A stretch of 38,504 nucleotides of DNA from Lentisphaeria bacterium (GTDB taxonomy: Bacteria > Verrucomicrobiota > Lentisphaeria > Victivallales > Victivallaceae), in contig CAAGED010000060.1 of assembly GCA_900768505.1 (NCBI GenBank), positions 1-38,504 of the forward strand, given 5' to 3'. The notes beneath the pieces were generated by a model, which was given only the letters and a program-made list of their open reading frames with translations, did no database searches and had not been told where the DNA came from. Of this stretch, positions 26,292 through 35,214 are shown piece after piece; the stretch's first letter is position 1; each line of letters starts with the position of its first letter. The translations under genes and the position numbers were made by a program.

Positions 26292-26500
26292 ATTGCGTTT
26301 GGGACGGCCAGTGCGGTTGTTTTGTATATTTTGCGCAGCAATCTGGGAGTATTGTTTTTTTGATTGTTTCGGTATTGTGTATCACCTTCCTCTACCTGGT
26401 GATATACCACTTTATCCGGCCGAATGTGAATTATTTCGGGAGTAGAAACGGGTCCGATGGTGAAGAAGTGATTCGCCAGCGGGGGGGAGCAAGCATTTAA
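26292..26500 (+). pseudogene. Degraded small membrane protein ORF
   Basis: IAFGTASAVVLYILRSNLGVLF continues, after a one-base frame change at a T7 run (26355-26361), as LIVSVLCITFLYLVIYHFIR and ends GSDGEEVIRQRGGASI at TAA 26498-26500. Joined, this is about 70 residues with two membrane helices and a hydrophilic tail. The 5' end is closed by an in-frame TAA at 26289-26291, so no start is visible. The stop is followed at once by the ATG of the next small ORF. No family recognised. Confidence 0.35.
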
Positions 26501-26575
26501 ATGAAAAAAATGACGGAAACGAGTTGGGGTATATTTTTTTTTAGCGTGCTGCTGACAGGTGGGGTTTTTATTTAG
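26501..26575 (+). CDS. Possible 24-residue membrane peptide
   Basis: MKKMTETSWGIFFFSVLLTG plus four residues, then TAG. Its ATG directly abuts the stop of the preceding degraded membrane ORF (TAAATG). A positively charged start and a hydrophobic core make it look like the N-terminus of a membrane or exported protein, so it may be a remnant. Weak evidence. Confidence 0.25.
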   Translation: MKKMTETSWGIFFFSVLLTGGVFI

Positions 26576-26729
26576 TTGTTTTTGCACAGCTGCGCCGTTT
26601 ATTAATCTGATTTCGTTAAAAATAAAACAAATTTCATATTTGATTTGAAAAGATGCAAAAATGCAATATTTTATAGAGTGAGAAGAAGAAGGTTGCAAAA
26701 CTGATATATTTTTTGTGAGGTTAAAAATA

Positions 26730-27062
26730 ATGGAAGTTACGCATAGAATTGAAGATGACGTGGTTGTAATGGAAATAATCGGACGACTCTCCGCCGAAAA
26801 TGTTGAGACTTTGCGCAGTGCTTTTTTGGAATTGTTTAACAGCTATCGTCATTTTGTGTTTGATTTGGCAAAAATGGAGTATTTGGACAGTACCGGCCTG
26901 GGTGCGATTGTTTTTTGCCTGAAAAGCTGTAATGAATTTAAGGGAACATTGAAACTGGCCAGTCTGGTGGATAAGACCAGAATGATTTTTGAAATCACCA
27001 AGGCGTATCGAATTTTTGATATTTATGACAGTGTTCCGGCTGCCATTGAGGCCAGTAAGTAA
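26730..27062 (+). CDS. STAS-domain anti-sigma factor antagonist
   Basis: 110 residues from ATG 26730 (GAGG nine bases upstream). A single STAS domain with the signature YLDSTGLGAIVF; Ser54 in DSTG is the residue phosphorylated in SpoIIAA-type proteins. Relatives switch partners with a kinase to control a sigma factor or, in some exopolysaccharide clusters, to control synthesis directly. It lies 164 bases upstream of the polysaccharide genes on the same strand. No partner kinase is in the window. Confidence 0.9.
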   Translation: MEVTHRIEDDVVVMEIIGRLSAENVETLRSAFLELFNSYRHFVFDLAKMEYLDSTGLGAIVFCLKSCNEFKGTLKLASLVDKTRMIFEITKAYRIFDIYDSVPAAIEASK

Positions 27063-27226
27063 TATCGGCGCACATTTCGTTGACTTTGCCGCTGCTTCAC
27101 AGTGTATATGGTGAAGCGGCGTTGGTTGACGGGAGGCGGTTCCGGATAATTAAACCTGATACAAAATAAAATCAAACAGCGACAGGGAATTCCCGGCTGC
27201 AGTCAGGCAAATTTAGGTGGAGTTCT

Positions 27227-27967
27227 ATGAACAAGAATGACGTAAATTCCAATCACAATGAAATTTCCAATGAGGAATTGGTGGAGTTTTTGCTCAGTCA
27301 CAATTCCGGCCATCGCTCTAAACGGGTGATATGGAAAATAAAAATTTGGGATTTTACCATTAAATGGTCTTATGTTCTGAAGCGTTTGATTGATATTGTC
27401 GGCAGTCTGATTGCTTTGCTGTTGCTCTCGCCACTGTTTATCGTAAGCATGATATGGATTAAGCTGGATTCGCCCGGACCGTTGATTTTTCGTCAAGTGC
27501 GGGTCGGATTGAATGGGCGACATTTTAATTTTTATAAATTCCGTTCCATGTATGTTGATGCCGAGGCCAGACGCGCTCGACTGGAAGCTCAGAATGAATC
27601 CAGTGACGGCGTTATTTTCAAGATGAAACATGATCCCAGAATTACCCGTTGCGGTTGTTTTATCCGTCGTTTCAGCATTGACGAATTGCCGCAGATTGTT
27701 AACGTTTTGATTGGTGATATGAGTTTGGTCGGGCCTAGACCGCCACTGCCGCGGGAGGTGGATTTGTATACACTGGAGGATCGCAAACGCTTGCAGGTGA
27801 CACCGGGATTGACTTGTCTCTGGCAAATTTCCGGCCGGAGTGATATTCCGTTTGCGAAGCAGGTGCAGTTGGACAAAGAGTATATTCGCAGCCAAAGCTT
27901 TTGGCGGGATATTTTAATTTTATTGAAGACGATTCCGGCAGTATTGACCGGTCGCGGAGCGTATTGA
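27227..27967 (+). CDS. Polyprenyl-phosphate sugar-1-phosphate transferase (initiating enzyme)
   Basis: 246 residues. An N-terminal extension of 45 residues precedes the re-entrant membrane helix (about 52-82) and SPGPLIFRQVRVGLNGRHF, FYKFRSM and the catalytic SIDELPQ with the Asp152-Glu153 dyad, then GDMSLVGPRP and TPGLTCLWQISGR. This is a complete monotopic phosphoglycosyl transferase (PglC/WcaJ-C type). It moves a sugar phosphate from a nucleotide sugar to undecaprenyl phosphate, the first step in exopolysaccharide assembly. AGGTGGAG precedes the ATG. First structural gene of the cluster. Confidence 0.93.
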   Translation: MNKNDVNSNHNEISNEELVEFLLSHNSGHRSKRVIWKIKIWDFTIKWSYVLKRLIDIVGSLIALLLLSPLFIVSMIWIKLDSPGPLIFRQVRVGLNGRHFNFYKFRSMYVDAEARRARLEAQNESSDGVIFKMKHDPRITRCGCFIRRFSIDELPQIVNVLIGDMSLVGPRPPLPREVDLYTLEDRKRLQVTPGLTCLWQISGRSDIPFAKQVQLDKEYIRSQSFWRDILILLKTIPAVLTGRGAY

Positions 27968-28067
27968 TTAAAAGTTCCGGTGGTTCGGCGACGGTGCGGT
28001 GTCGTTGGGGAGAGATGGTCTTGGCATGCCGGGAACCAAATCGTAAAAAAAGAGAGAAGAGAGACCG

Positions 28068-29464
28068 ATGAAGTGCATAATTAACTGCCTGGATAAAAAT
28101 GTCTCTTGGATAAGAGAATTCTTTCCTGGAACAACACCGTATCTGCTGAAGTTTGCCAACAAATTTTATTTGGAATACCTGATTGATTATTGCATCTTAA
28201 ACGGTATTCGGGAAATCAGAATTGTTTCGGACAATCCCAGCGGCGACGTTTATCGGGTTTTGGGCGATGGCTCAAAGTATGGAGTGGATTTATCTTTCGC
28301 CACCAGCGTGCCGGAGAGCAAGCTCTCGGAAGTGATTCAAAAAACCGCAACTTTTGTGCCGTGGATGATTTGCTGATTGTTTCCGGTCTGATCTGGGTAA
28401 ATTACAACAAGGAAAAAATTAAGTCATTAGAGCCGAAGCCGGATACAATTTTGAGGCGGACATTGAATGACGATTTCGGATGTTATCTGATTTCCGGGAG
28501 CTGTTTGGGAGAAAAAAAGCGTGAAGTAAATTTTGAACATTGTGAAGAGAGCAAAAATTTGCCGGAAATATTCCTGGTCGATACGATTCAGAAATTTTAC
28601 GAACAATCAATGAAGATTGTATACGAACAAAATGGCTGGTATAATTTGCCCGGGTATGGTGACCGCAGCAGTTTTGTAATCGGGCGCAATGTAATTATTC
28701 CTCGGGGGTGCGATTTAAATACGCCGGTGATAATAGGCAATTCGGTTCAGTTGAGCCGAGGCTGTGGTGTGGGGCCGGGAGTGATATTGGGGGATAATGT
28801 GTTGATTGATGAAAAGGCGGTGGTGAAAAACACCATAATTATGGGTAATTCCTACGTCGGATGTTATTCGGAATTAAGCGGTAAAATCGTCTACCGCAAT
28901 TATGTGATTGACCCGGAATTGGGGATAGCTATTGATATTGTCGATGAGTTTATTTTAACTGAATTGGTGAAAAAGGGTGTGTGGCGCTGTCCGTACAAAC
29001 AACGTCTTTTTGCCCTTTTTTTATTGTTGGTTATGTCGGTACCATTTTTACTGCTGAGACCGTTTATCCGGATTACTTCTACTCCGGTGGAGTGTTTCAT
29101 GAATCAGCAGCGGCGACGTAAATTGCGGCTTAAGCTCTACTTGACTCCGGCGGATAGCTTTGCCAGCAGATATTTTTTGAAGTTGGGGCTGGATCGCTAT
29201 CATTTATTGAAGTATGTGGTGCGTGGGCGTTTGCGATTGGTGGGAAGTTTTATTTTGGAGGCAACGGAGGAAAACGGGGTGATGCTGCAGCAGTTCCCGG
29301 ATTATGCTCCTGGGATATTCTCATATTCGGAGTATTTGGGAAGCGAAAAGGATTTGTTTCAGCGGGAGATTGATGAACTTTATTACATGTATCACGCCAG
29401 TTTCAAGTTGAATCTCAAGATCATATTTGGAATATGGTGCCGTAATTTCATGAAACGTTTTTAG
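28068..29464 (+). pseudogene. Nucleotidyltransferase-like / beta-helix / sugar-transferase-like fusion, frameshifted
   Basis: The first frame (28068-28376) reads as a sugar nucleotidyltransferase start: ANKFYLEYLIDYCILNGIRE and LGDGSKYGVDLSF match the family, but the usual GxGTRLxPxT loop is replaced by DKNVSWIREFFPGTTP. One base is missing near 28339-28358 (A6 or T4 run); the second frame goes on with VDDLLIVSGLIWVNYN. A left-handed beta-helix follows (GRNVIIPRGCDLNTPVIIGN onward). The last 160 residues resemble a phosphoglycosyl transferase: a membrane helix after YKQRLFALFLLLVMSVPFLL, then LDRYHLLKYVVRGRLRLVGS where active enzymes have LDELPQLxNVLxGDMSLVGP, and DELYYMYHASFKLNLKII. Both catalytic signatures look lost. 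The restored length is about 465 residues. Confidence 0.7.
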
Positions 29465-29479
29465 CGGACGGAGTAGAGC

Positions 29480-31504
29480 ATGAATTTAGGCGATACGGGG
29501 AATGAGGCTAAGTGCATTGTGCCGCCGGAGAAGCATGTTGGCAATAAGGTGGATATTTTTTTGCGGGATTTTTCCTGTTGGTACGAGGCGTTCATAAAAA
29601 ATTGGTGGATAATTGCCGGGTGCGCCATATTTATGGCGGTGCTCTTTGTGGTCTACCGTTCGTGGAAGGTTCCGCAAATATATTCCAGCAGTTGTTTGTT
29701 GGTGCGCCAGAGCGTGGCGGATATGAAACACAGCGATTTTCCACAGAATTACAACAACACTCAGATGAATGTGATAATCAATATTGCTCAGGAAAAAAGC
29801 GCGTTGCAGGAGATGGCGCGCCGTCTGGATATCAATGCGGACAGTGATAAATTGCACAAGATGATTGTGGTTCAGCCCAGCACTGAAAATTCTGATTATT
29901 TCTATATTTCAGCGATTTCCCGTAATCCGAAATTGGCGGCGGCGATGGCCAATACCCTGGCGCAGGTGTTTCTGGAACGTTACCGGGGCTTCAAGCAGGA
30001 GCAGGTGCGCGGCAGTTTGGAGGCCAGCAAAAATAATCTGGTGAAGTTGAATAATGAGTTGGACGTTTTGCAGAAAAAATTGAGTCAGTTGTATACTGAT
30101 AACGGATTGGACTCGGCGGAGGCCAACGAGTTTTGGTTTACCCAGCGAATTGCCGCAATTGAGGAGCGGCGGCAAAACGAGGTGGCGCAAATCGAAGCTT
30201 ACCGCAAAATGGTGAATGATCTAACCTGGCAGTTGAGCAAGACGCCGGAGAATATAATTGTCCGCAGCGAACAGTTGGTGGAGGCGGAGAAGCAGTTGAC
30301 GGAGGAGCGCCTGAAGCTGGAGATGCTGCTGCAGAAATATACCGAGGCAAATCCGATTGTGCAAAAGCAGCGGGAATTGGTAAAGAGCGTGGCGAAAAAA
30401 GTCGATTTAGCCAAGGGAGAATTTAGCAAACTGGAAACCGAAAAAAATATAGAGTATACCAGAATTGCCGATGAATTAGCCCAAAAAAAGAGTTTGCTTA
30501 CCACGTCGGAGAGCCAGTTGAAAGATTTGACGGAAAGTTTGTCTAAATTGCAGTTTAAACTGGGGACGCTGAATAGAATAATGCCGCAGGTGGTGCGTTT
30601 GAATGACCAGATCACTCAGAAGCAGGATCAAATAGACAAGGCAAATGCCGATTATAAAGATTTTGAATTTGCCTTGGATGGCTCGTTTTCTGAGGTGAAA
30701 ATTCATGAACCGGCGCCGGTGCCGACGATTCCAATATCCCGGAAACATCTCCTTTTTGTTTTCGTCGGGGCGATCGTGGGCGGTTTGATTGGATTTTTTA
30801 CGGTGCTGGGGATGGAGGCGTTTAATCTCAAAATCCGTTCCAAGGCGGATTTCATCAATTCACTGCATATTAGTTCCTTAGGGGTTATTCCCGGCTTTTC
30901 AACGACGGAGCGGGCGGAATATTACAGCGCATTGCAGGAACTTTTTGAATGCGGACAAAAGTATTTAGTCTCCCGACAGGTCGAAAAACCATATTTTGTG
31001 GCCATTGTTCGGCCGGATGAATATACCGGCTGGGAGGATGATTTATGGCAGACATTGCTGCAGTTCATTGCCATGAAAGAGAATGACAATTATCGGATTA
31101 TTCGTGATGTAAGGGGCAGTGTTTCGGAGCGGGAGACATTGTCGCTCTTGAATGATTATATTTACGCCTTGGAAGAAAAGATGCCGCCGCCGCAGAAGAA
31201 GGTGGAGAATTATTTTATGTTAAACGATTTTACCTTGATGTCGCCGCCTGATGCGGCGCAGCTGGCGCGGTTGCGTTGCGGTTATGCAGGGGCGAATCAG
31301 GTGGTATGGGAGTTGTTTACACCTTGGGAGCATTGGCAGTATTTCAATGAGGTATGCAGTTTCGCCGATATGGTAGTAATTCCGTGCTGTTACAATAAGT
31401 CGTCTAAATTGTCGATTGCGAATATTTTGGAACATGGAGAATTTGATCGCAAAAAGGTCTTTGGCCTGTTGTATAATTATAAAAAGAAAAGAATTGGATC
31501 ATGA
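29480..31504 (+). CDS. Wzz/GumC-like chain-length protein with degenerate kinase-like C-terminus
   Basis: 674 residues: first membrane helix about 42-59, a long periplasmic part with coiled coil (about 170-400), and a second membrane helix at 423-445 after PVPTIPISRKH, the Pro-rich motif of polysaccharide co-polymerases. The cytoplasmic C-terminus (about 500-674) follows the plan of a BY-kinase domain: YFVAIVRPDEYTGWEDD where a Walker A is expected, DFTLMSPPDAAQLARL where the Walker B-like strand lies, and SFADMVVIP...KKVFGLLYN. Walker A (GxxGxGKS/T) and a Tyr cluster are absent. It should set chain length together with Wza and Wzy. GGAG precedes the ATG; the end overlaps the Wza start. Confidence 0.85.
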   Translation: MNLGDTGNEAKCIVPPEKHVGNKVDIFLRDFSCWYEAFIKNWWIIAGCAIFMAVLFVVYRSWKVPQIYSSSCLLVRQSVADMKHSDFPQNYNNTQMNVIINIAQEKSALQEMARRLDINADSDKLHKMIVVQPSTENSDYFYISAISRNPKLAAAMANTLAQVFLERYRGFKQEQVRGSLEASKNNLVKLNNELDVLQKKLSQLYTDNGLDSAEANEFWFTQRIAAIEERRQNEVAQIEAYRKMVNDLTWQLSKTPENIIVRSEQLVEAEKQLTEERLKLEMLLQKYTEANPIVQKQRELVKSVAKKVDLAKGEFSKLETEKNIEYTRIADELAQKKSLLTTSESQLKDLTESLSKLQFKLGTLNRIMPQVVRLNDQITQKQDQIDKANADYKDFEFALDGSFSEVKIHEPAPVPTIPISRKHLLFVFVGAIVGGLIGFFTVLGMEAFNLKIRSKADFINSLHISSLGVIPGFSTTERAEYYSALQELFECGQKYLVSRQVEKPYFVAIVRPDEYTGWEDDLWQTLLQFIAMKENDNYRIIRDVRGSVSERETLSLLNDYIYALEEKMPPPQKKVENYFMLNDFTLMSPPDAAQLARLRCGYAGANQVVWELFTPWEHWQYFNEVCSFADMVVIPCCYNKSSKLSIANILEHGEFDRKKVFGLLYNYKKKRIGS

Positions 31505-32556
31505 GGATAATGAAAAAATACAGTGTATATCTTGTTATCTGTCTGCTGGTGGCGATTGTCGGCTGTTCGACTCCGGTGTTTGCGCCGCGCACCATCCCCA
31601 ATCGTTATTCGGTATTGCCGCAATTGCGTGACGAAAAGGAGGATTTAACCGAGGAATTATTGCTTCTTCATGAGCCGGATGAAGAGCCGTACCGTATTAC
31701 GGCGGGTGACCAGTTTAATATTTCGGTATATGAGCATGCAGAATTGGGACAGTTGCAGATTGTGGTTACGCCGGATGGATTTATCAGTGCGCCGCTGGTG
31801 GGGCCGGTGAATATCGGGGGATTGACACTGCTGGAAGCAACGGAATTACTTAAGAAAAAATTCAGTGAATATATCCGCAATCCGTTAGTTTCCCTGATTC
31901 CGGTCAATATCAGCGGTTATAATTTCACCATTGCCGGACGGGTCAATTATCCGGGGTGTTATCCTATTTCGATTGGGAAAACCCGTTTGGTGGACGCGGT
32001 GGCGCTGGCTCGCGGTTTGTCGCAGGGGTTGTTTCACGGGGATACGGTGGAATTGGCGGATTTGGACAATGCGTACATTGTACGGAACAAAAAAATCTTG
32101 CCGGTTAATTTCAAAAAAGCCCTGCTGGACGGCGATGCGCTGAATAATATTCCGTTGCGGAACAATGATTATATTTACATTCCATCCACCATGAACAGCA
32201 ATGTAATTATATTAGGGGAGGTTGCCCAGCCCACTTATGTTGGTTATAAAGAGGGGTTGACCATACTTCAGGCGTTACCGTTTGCCCGAGGGGTAAATGA
32301 CCGGCACAGTTCAGATGTAAAAATAATTCGTGGTGGACTTCAGAATCCGATTGTTTACACCATCAATTTGCAGGAGATATTTATGGGACGGGCGATGGAT
32401 TTCCGTTTACAGCCCAATGATATTGTATATGTGCCCAAAGACAATCTCTCGGATTGGAACGTGATAGTAAGTAAGATTGTGCCGACAATGCAGGCGATCA
32501 ATTTATTGGCCGGGCCTTTTGGCAATGCCGGAGGATATATGTCCTTGGATGATTAA
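31501..32556 (+). CDS. Wza-type outer-membrane polysaccharide export lipoprotein
   Basis: 351 residues. The signal peptide ends in a lipobox (VAIVGC, lipidated Cys22). The polysaccharide export domain starts YRITAGDQFNISVYEHAELG, followed by ligand-binding SLBB-type repeats FTIAGRVNYPGCYPISIG and VIILGEVAQPTYVGYKEG. It forms the channel that carries the polymer across the outer membrane, contacting the Wzz-like protein encoded just upstream (ATGA overlap). The start is ATG 31501 or the in-frame ATG at 31510. Confidence 0.93.
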   Translation: MRIMKKYSVYLVICLLVAIVGCSTPVFAPRTIPNRYSVLPQLRDEKEDLTEELLLLHEPDEEPYRITAGDQFNISVYEHAELGQLQIVVTPDGFISAPLVGPVNIGGLTLLEATELLKKKFSEYIRNPLVSLIPVNISGYNFTIAGRVNYPGCYPISIGKTRLVDAVALARGLSQGLFHGDTVELADLDNAYIVRNKKILPVNFKKALLDGDALNNIPLRNNDYIYIPSTMNSNVIILGEVAQPTYVGYKEGLTILQALPFARGVNDRHSSDVKIIRGGLQNPIVYTINLQEIFMGRAMDFRLQPNDIVYVPKDNLSDWNVIVSKIVPTMQAINLLAGPFGNAGGYMSLDD

Positions 32557-32662
32557 TCTGGGCAAGGGGTCCGGAACAGGATTTCTGAATAAAAAATTTT
32601 CTCCGGGCAATTATGCTTTTGTCTGGAAAAAAACAAAAAAAGTTGGCGGAGCGGCGGGTTGA
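32549..32662 (+). CDS. Possible 37-residue peptide between wza and wzy
   Basis: An ATG overlapping the Wza stop opens MINLGKGSGTGFLNKKFSPG and ends at a TGA directly before the Wzy ATG (TGAATG). The peptide is very basic, glycine-rich and without a known family. It exactly bridges the gap between two real genes, which suggests coupling, but it could be chance. Confidence 0.25.
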   Translation: MINLGKGSGTGFLNKKFSPGNYAFVWKKTKKVGGAAG

Positions 32663-33994
32663 ATGTTAAAATTCGGCATATTTTTCTTTATGTTTGTGAT
32701 GGTAATACCGTTTTTGGCCTTTATTACGGCCAAGAGCGACCGCTGTAAATTTATTGTATTTGCCATAATGTTGTTTTTCACCTGCACCATGCAGGCAATT
32801 CACATTGCACCGTTGCCGGAATGGACTGGCACGGCACGTGGATTTGCCTTTACAATGGTTGACATCTGCTGCCTGGGATTGTTTTTAGGAATGTGTTTTG
32901 ACAAGCGTTGTCCGGTAAAAAAAATTCCGACAGGCGCATGGCTGTTTTTCATTTATTTCGCATTCATTCTGCTCTCCGGGATAAATGCGCCCTACAAACT
33001 GCAGTGGGGTTTTGAAGTATTAAAAATGTTCTGGATGTATCTTTTCTTTGTCACAAGTTATAATTTTATATTGCATTACAAGAGCTTGTGGCCGATAATG
33101 TATGTAATATGCGTAATTGTATTCTTCATGTTCTGCGTTGGCTTTTATCAGAAATATTTGTCCGGCGGGCGTTATCAGATTCCCAGTACAATGCCGCATC
33201 AAAATTCCATGACCTTGTATTTGGAGTTGTTTGGTTGTATAATACTTGGAGTGTTGTTGAATGAGAAATTAAACGCCTTGCGGACAATGATCTTGCTGAC
33301 GGGATTTTTCTCGTCACTGCTGCTGCTGCTCTTCAGTTTTTCCCGGGGCGGATTGGTATGTTTTTTGTTCGCCATAATGCTGGTGGCGCTGTTGTCGGTG
33401 GTGCTGGGGGGATTTTCCATGCAGAAAATGAGTTTTATTCTGCTGGGGGTGGTCGGCGGTTCAATCTTACTCACCTTGGCGATGCCAAGAATTATTCAGC
33501 GTTTTGAAAAAGCGCCGGAAGCCTCGAAGAATACACGGATTTATCTGGCATATGCGGCGACACGCATGGCCAATGATTATAAATTGGGTGTGGGTGCAAA
33601 TAATTTTTCGGCATTTTCCGGACCGTTTGAAAAATATGCGGTGGAGATGTATGAAAATACAAAAATCAATGAAGAAGAGAGTGATCCTTACGGTGGTGTT
33701 GTGGAGACCATATATCTGCTGGTGGCGGCGGAGTGCGGCTGGGGGGGATTGGTGGCGTTGCTGGTGTGGTTTATATATTATTGGATGGTTTCATTTAACA
33801 ATATGATGTTTTTGCGGTGTCACGAAACGTTTGGCGTGGCAATTGGTTGTACATTTGGTTTGCTGGCCAATTATTTTCAATCAGCAATTGAGTGGAGTTT
33901 GAAGCAGTATAATAATTTTTATGAATTGATGTTTGTTTTTGCCTTGGTGGCGGCGTTGAGCGTCTACCGCAAGCGGATGATGGGGAAAAAATGA
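32663..33994 (+). CDS. O-antigen ligase/Wzy-like polymerase
   Basis: 443 residues, about eleven membrane helices. The central FSFSRGGLVCFLFAIMLVAL and the large loop after TLAMPRIIQRFEKAPEASKN with GVGANNFSAFSGPFEKYA, then GGVVETIYLLVAAECGWGGL, fit the O-antigen ligase/polymerase superfamily (Wzy_C). In this cluster it most likely joins repeat units on the lipid carrier at the outer face of the inner membrane. A ligase role cannot be excluded. GGAG lies about 15 bases upstream. Its end overlaps the pyruvyl transferase start (ATGATG). Confidence 0.85.
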   Translation: MLKFGIFFFMFVMVIPFLAFITAKSDRCKFIVFAIMLFFTCTMQAIHIAPLPEWTGTARGFAFTMVDICCLGLFLGMCFDKRCPVKKIPTGAWLFFIYFAFILLSGINAPYKLQWGFEVLKMFWMYLFFVTSYNFILHYKSLWPIMYVICVIVFFMFCVGFYQKYLSGGRYQIPSTMPHQNSMTLYLELFGCIILGVLLNEKLNALRTMILLTGFFSSLLLLLFSFSRGGLVCFLFAIMLVALLSVVLGGFSMQKMSFILLGVVGGSILLTLAMPRIIQRFEKAPEASKNTRIYLAYAATRMANDYKLGVGANNFSAFSGPFEKYAVEMYENTKINEEESDPYGGVVETIYLLVAAECGWGGLVALLVWFIYYWMVSFNNMMFLRCHETFGVAIGCTFGLLANYFQSAIEWSLKQYNNFYELMFVFALVAALSVYRKRMMGKK

Positions 33995-35202
33995 TGAAAA
34001 TTTTATTGGGCGGAATTCCGTTGGGGTGTGATAACATTGGCGACGAGGCGATTTTGTCTTGCGTGATTGGGTTGTTCAGGCATAATTTCCCAATGGTCGA
34101 TTTGACGGTTGCGACGGGGGAGCCGGCAAAAACTGAAAAAAAATTTGGCGTAAAAACCATTCCGTTATATGGGTTTGATCCGGCATATCCGGCGAAAAAC
34201 TTTGGGTGGGTGGTGAAAAATTTTGATGTTTATGTGTGGGCCGGAGCGACTGGTTTGTCGGATTACCCGGCAATGGGAATGACGCTTCTGGAGCAGGCGC
34301 AGCGGAACAATGTGCGTACCGTTATTTGGAATGTGGGAATGAATAATGAACTTAATCCGGCATTTTTCAAATTGGGCTTGAAAAAACGTAAGCTGGCAAA
34401 ATTGATACAATTTTTTACCAGAGTAAGGTTGCCGGAAATTTGGGAGCGGCATTTAGAGAATAAAATACGGCGGCGGATTGGAAAAACCGTCGCTAAATGT
34501 GATTTGGCAGTGTTGCGGGATGACGAGTCGCTGGCTGAGCTGCGTCGCAGCGGGCTTTTTACAGAGGCGGTGGCCGGCGCGGATACGGCAATTCTACAGC
34601 AGGCGGTGGCGGATATGGAGCTGCCGTGGCCGTCGGAGGAGATGCGTACTAAATTTGAAAGTTTTGAGAAGCCGGTTGCGGTGTGTATTTCGGCGCAGTC
34701 GCCGATCGCGGATTTGGCGGGTTTCGGCCGGTGGATGGATCGGGAACTTGAGCAGGATGAGCAGTTGAATTTTGTAATGATACCCATGAACCCGAAAACT
34801 GATTATAATCTGATGCGAAAAGTGCAGCAGGAGATGAAATACCATGCGCGTACATTGCTGACGGATTTTGTGGAGCCGGAAGAGGTGCAGAATTTGGTAG
34901 GGCGGTGCAAAGTAGTGATCAGCAGCCGACTGCATTTGATGATTTTAGGGTTGAACAAATTGGTTCCCGTCATTGGCATTGCCCGGGGGAGTAAAATCAG
35001 CACTTTTTTGAACAAATTTAATTTGCCCACCTGCGGCTCGACTGCGGAGATTGATTACGTTGGATTATCAGAATATATGCACCATTACCTGATCAGGCAA
35101 AATGAGTTTAAACTTCAGGCCGCTGAAGTGCGAGGGCGGATGTTGATTGATTTGCAGAATGCCGAAGATAAACTGCAGGACGCGCTCAAGCAATTTAGTT
35201 GA
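33991..35202 (+). CDS. Polysaccharide pyruvyl transferase family protein
   Basis: 403 residues. MKILLGGIPLGCDNIGDEAI is the family's N-terminal GxxxxxNxGDEA motif. VAKCDLAVLRDDESLAELRR and CKVVISSRLHLMILGLNKL with the conserved SRxH mark the GT-B-like C-terminal half. CsaB/WcaK-type enzymes transfer pyruvate ketals from phosphoenolpyruvate to sugars, giving acidic polymers. There is no membrane span, so it is cytoplasmic, modifying the repeat unit before export. Last gene of the polysaccharide cluster. Confidence 0.88.
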   Translation: MMKILLGGIPLGCDNIGDEAILSCVIGLFRHNFPMVDLTVATGEPAKTEKKFGVKTIPLYGFDPAYPAKNFGWVVKNFDVYVWAGATGLSDYPAMGMTLLEQAQRNNVRTVIWNVGMNNELNPAFFKLGLKKRKLAKLIQFFTRVRLPEIWERHLENKIRRRIGKTVAKCDLAVLRDDESLAELRRSGLFTEAVAGADTAILQQAVADMELPWPSEEMRTKFESFEKPVAVCISAQSPIADLAGFGRWMDRELEQDEQLNFVMIPMNPKTDYNLMRKVQQEMKYHARTLLTDFVEPEEVQNLVGRCKVVISSRLHLMILGLNKLVPVIGIARGSKISTFLNKFNLPTCGSTAEIDYVGLSEYMHHYLIRQNEFKLQAAEVRGRMLIDLQNAEDKLQDALKQFS

Positions 35203-35214
35203 TAAATAATTATT

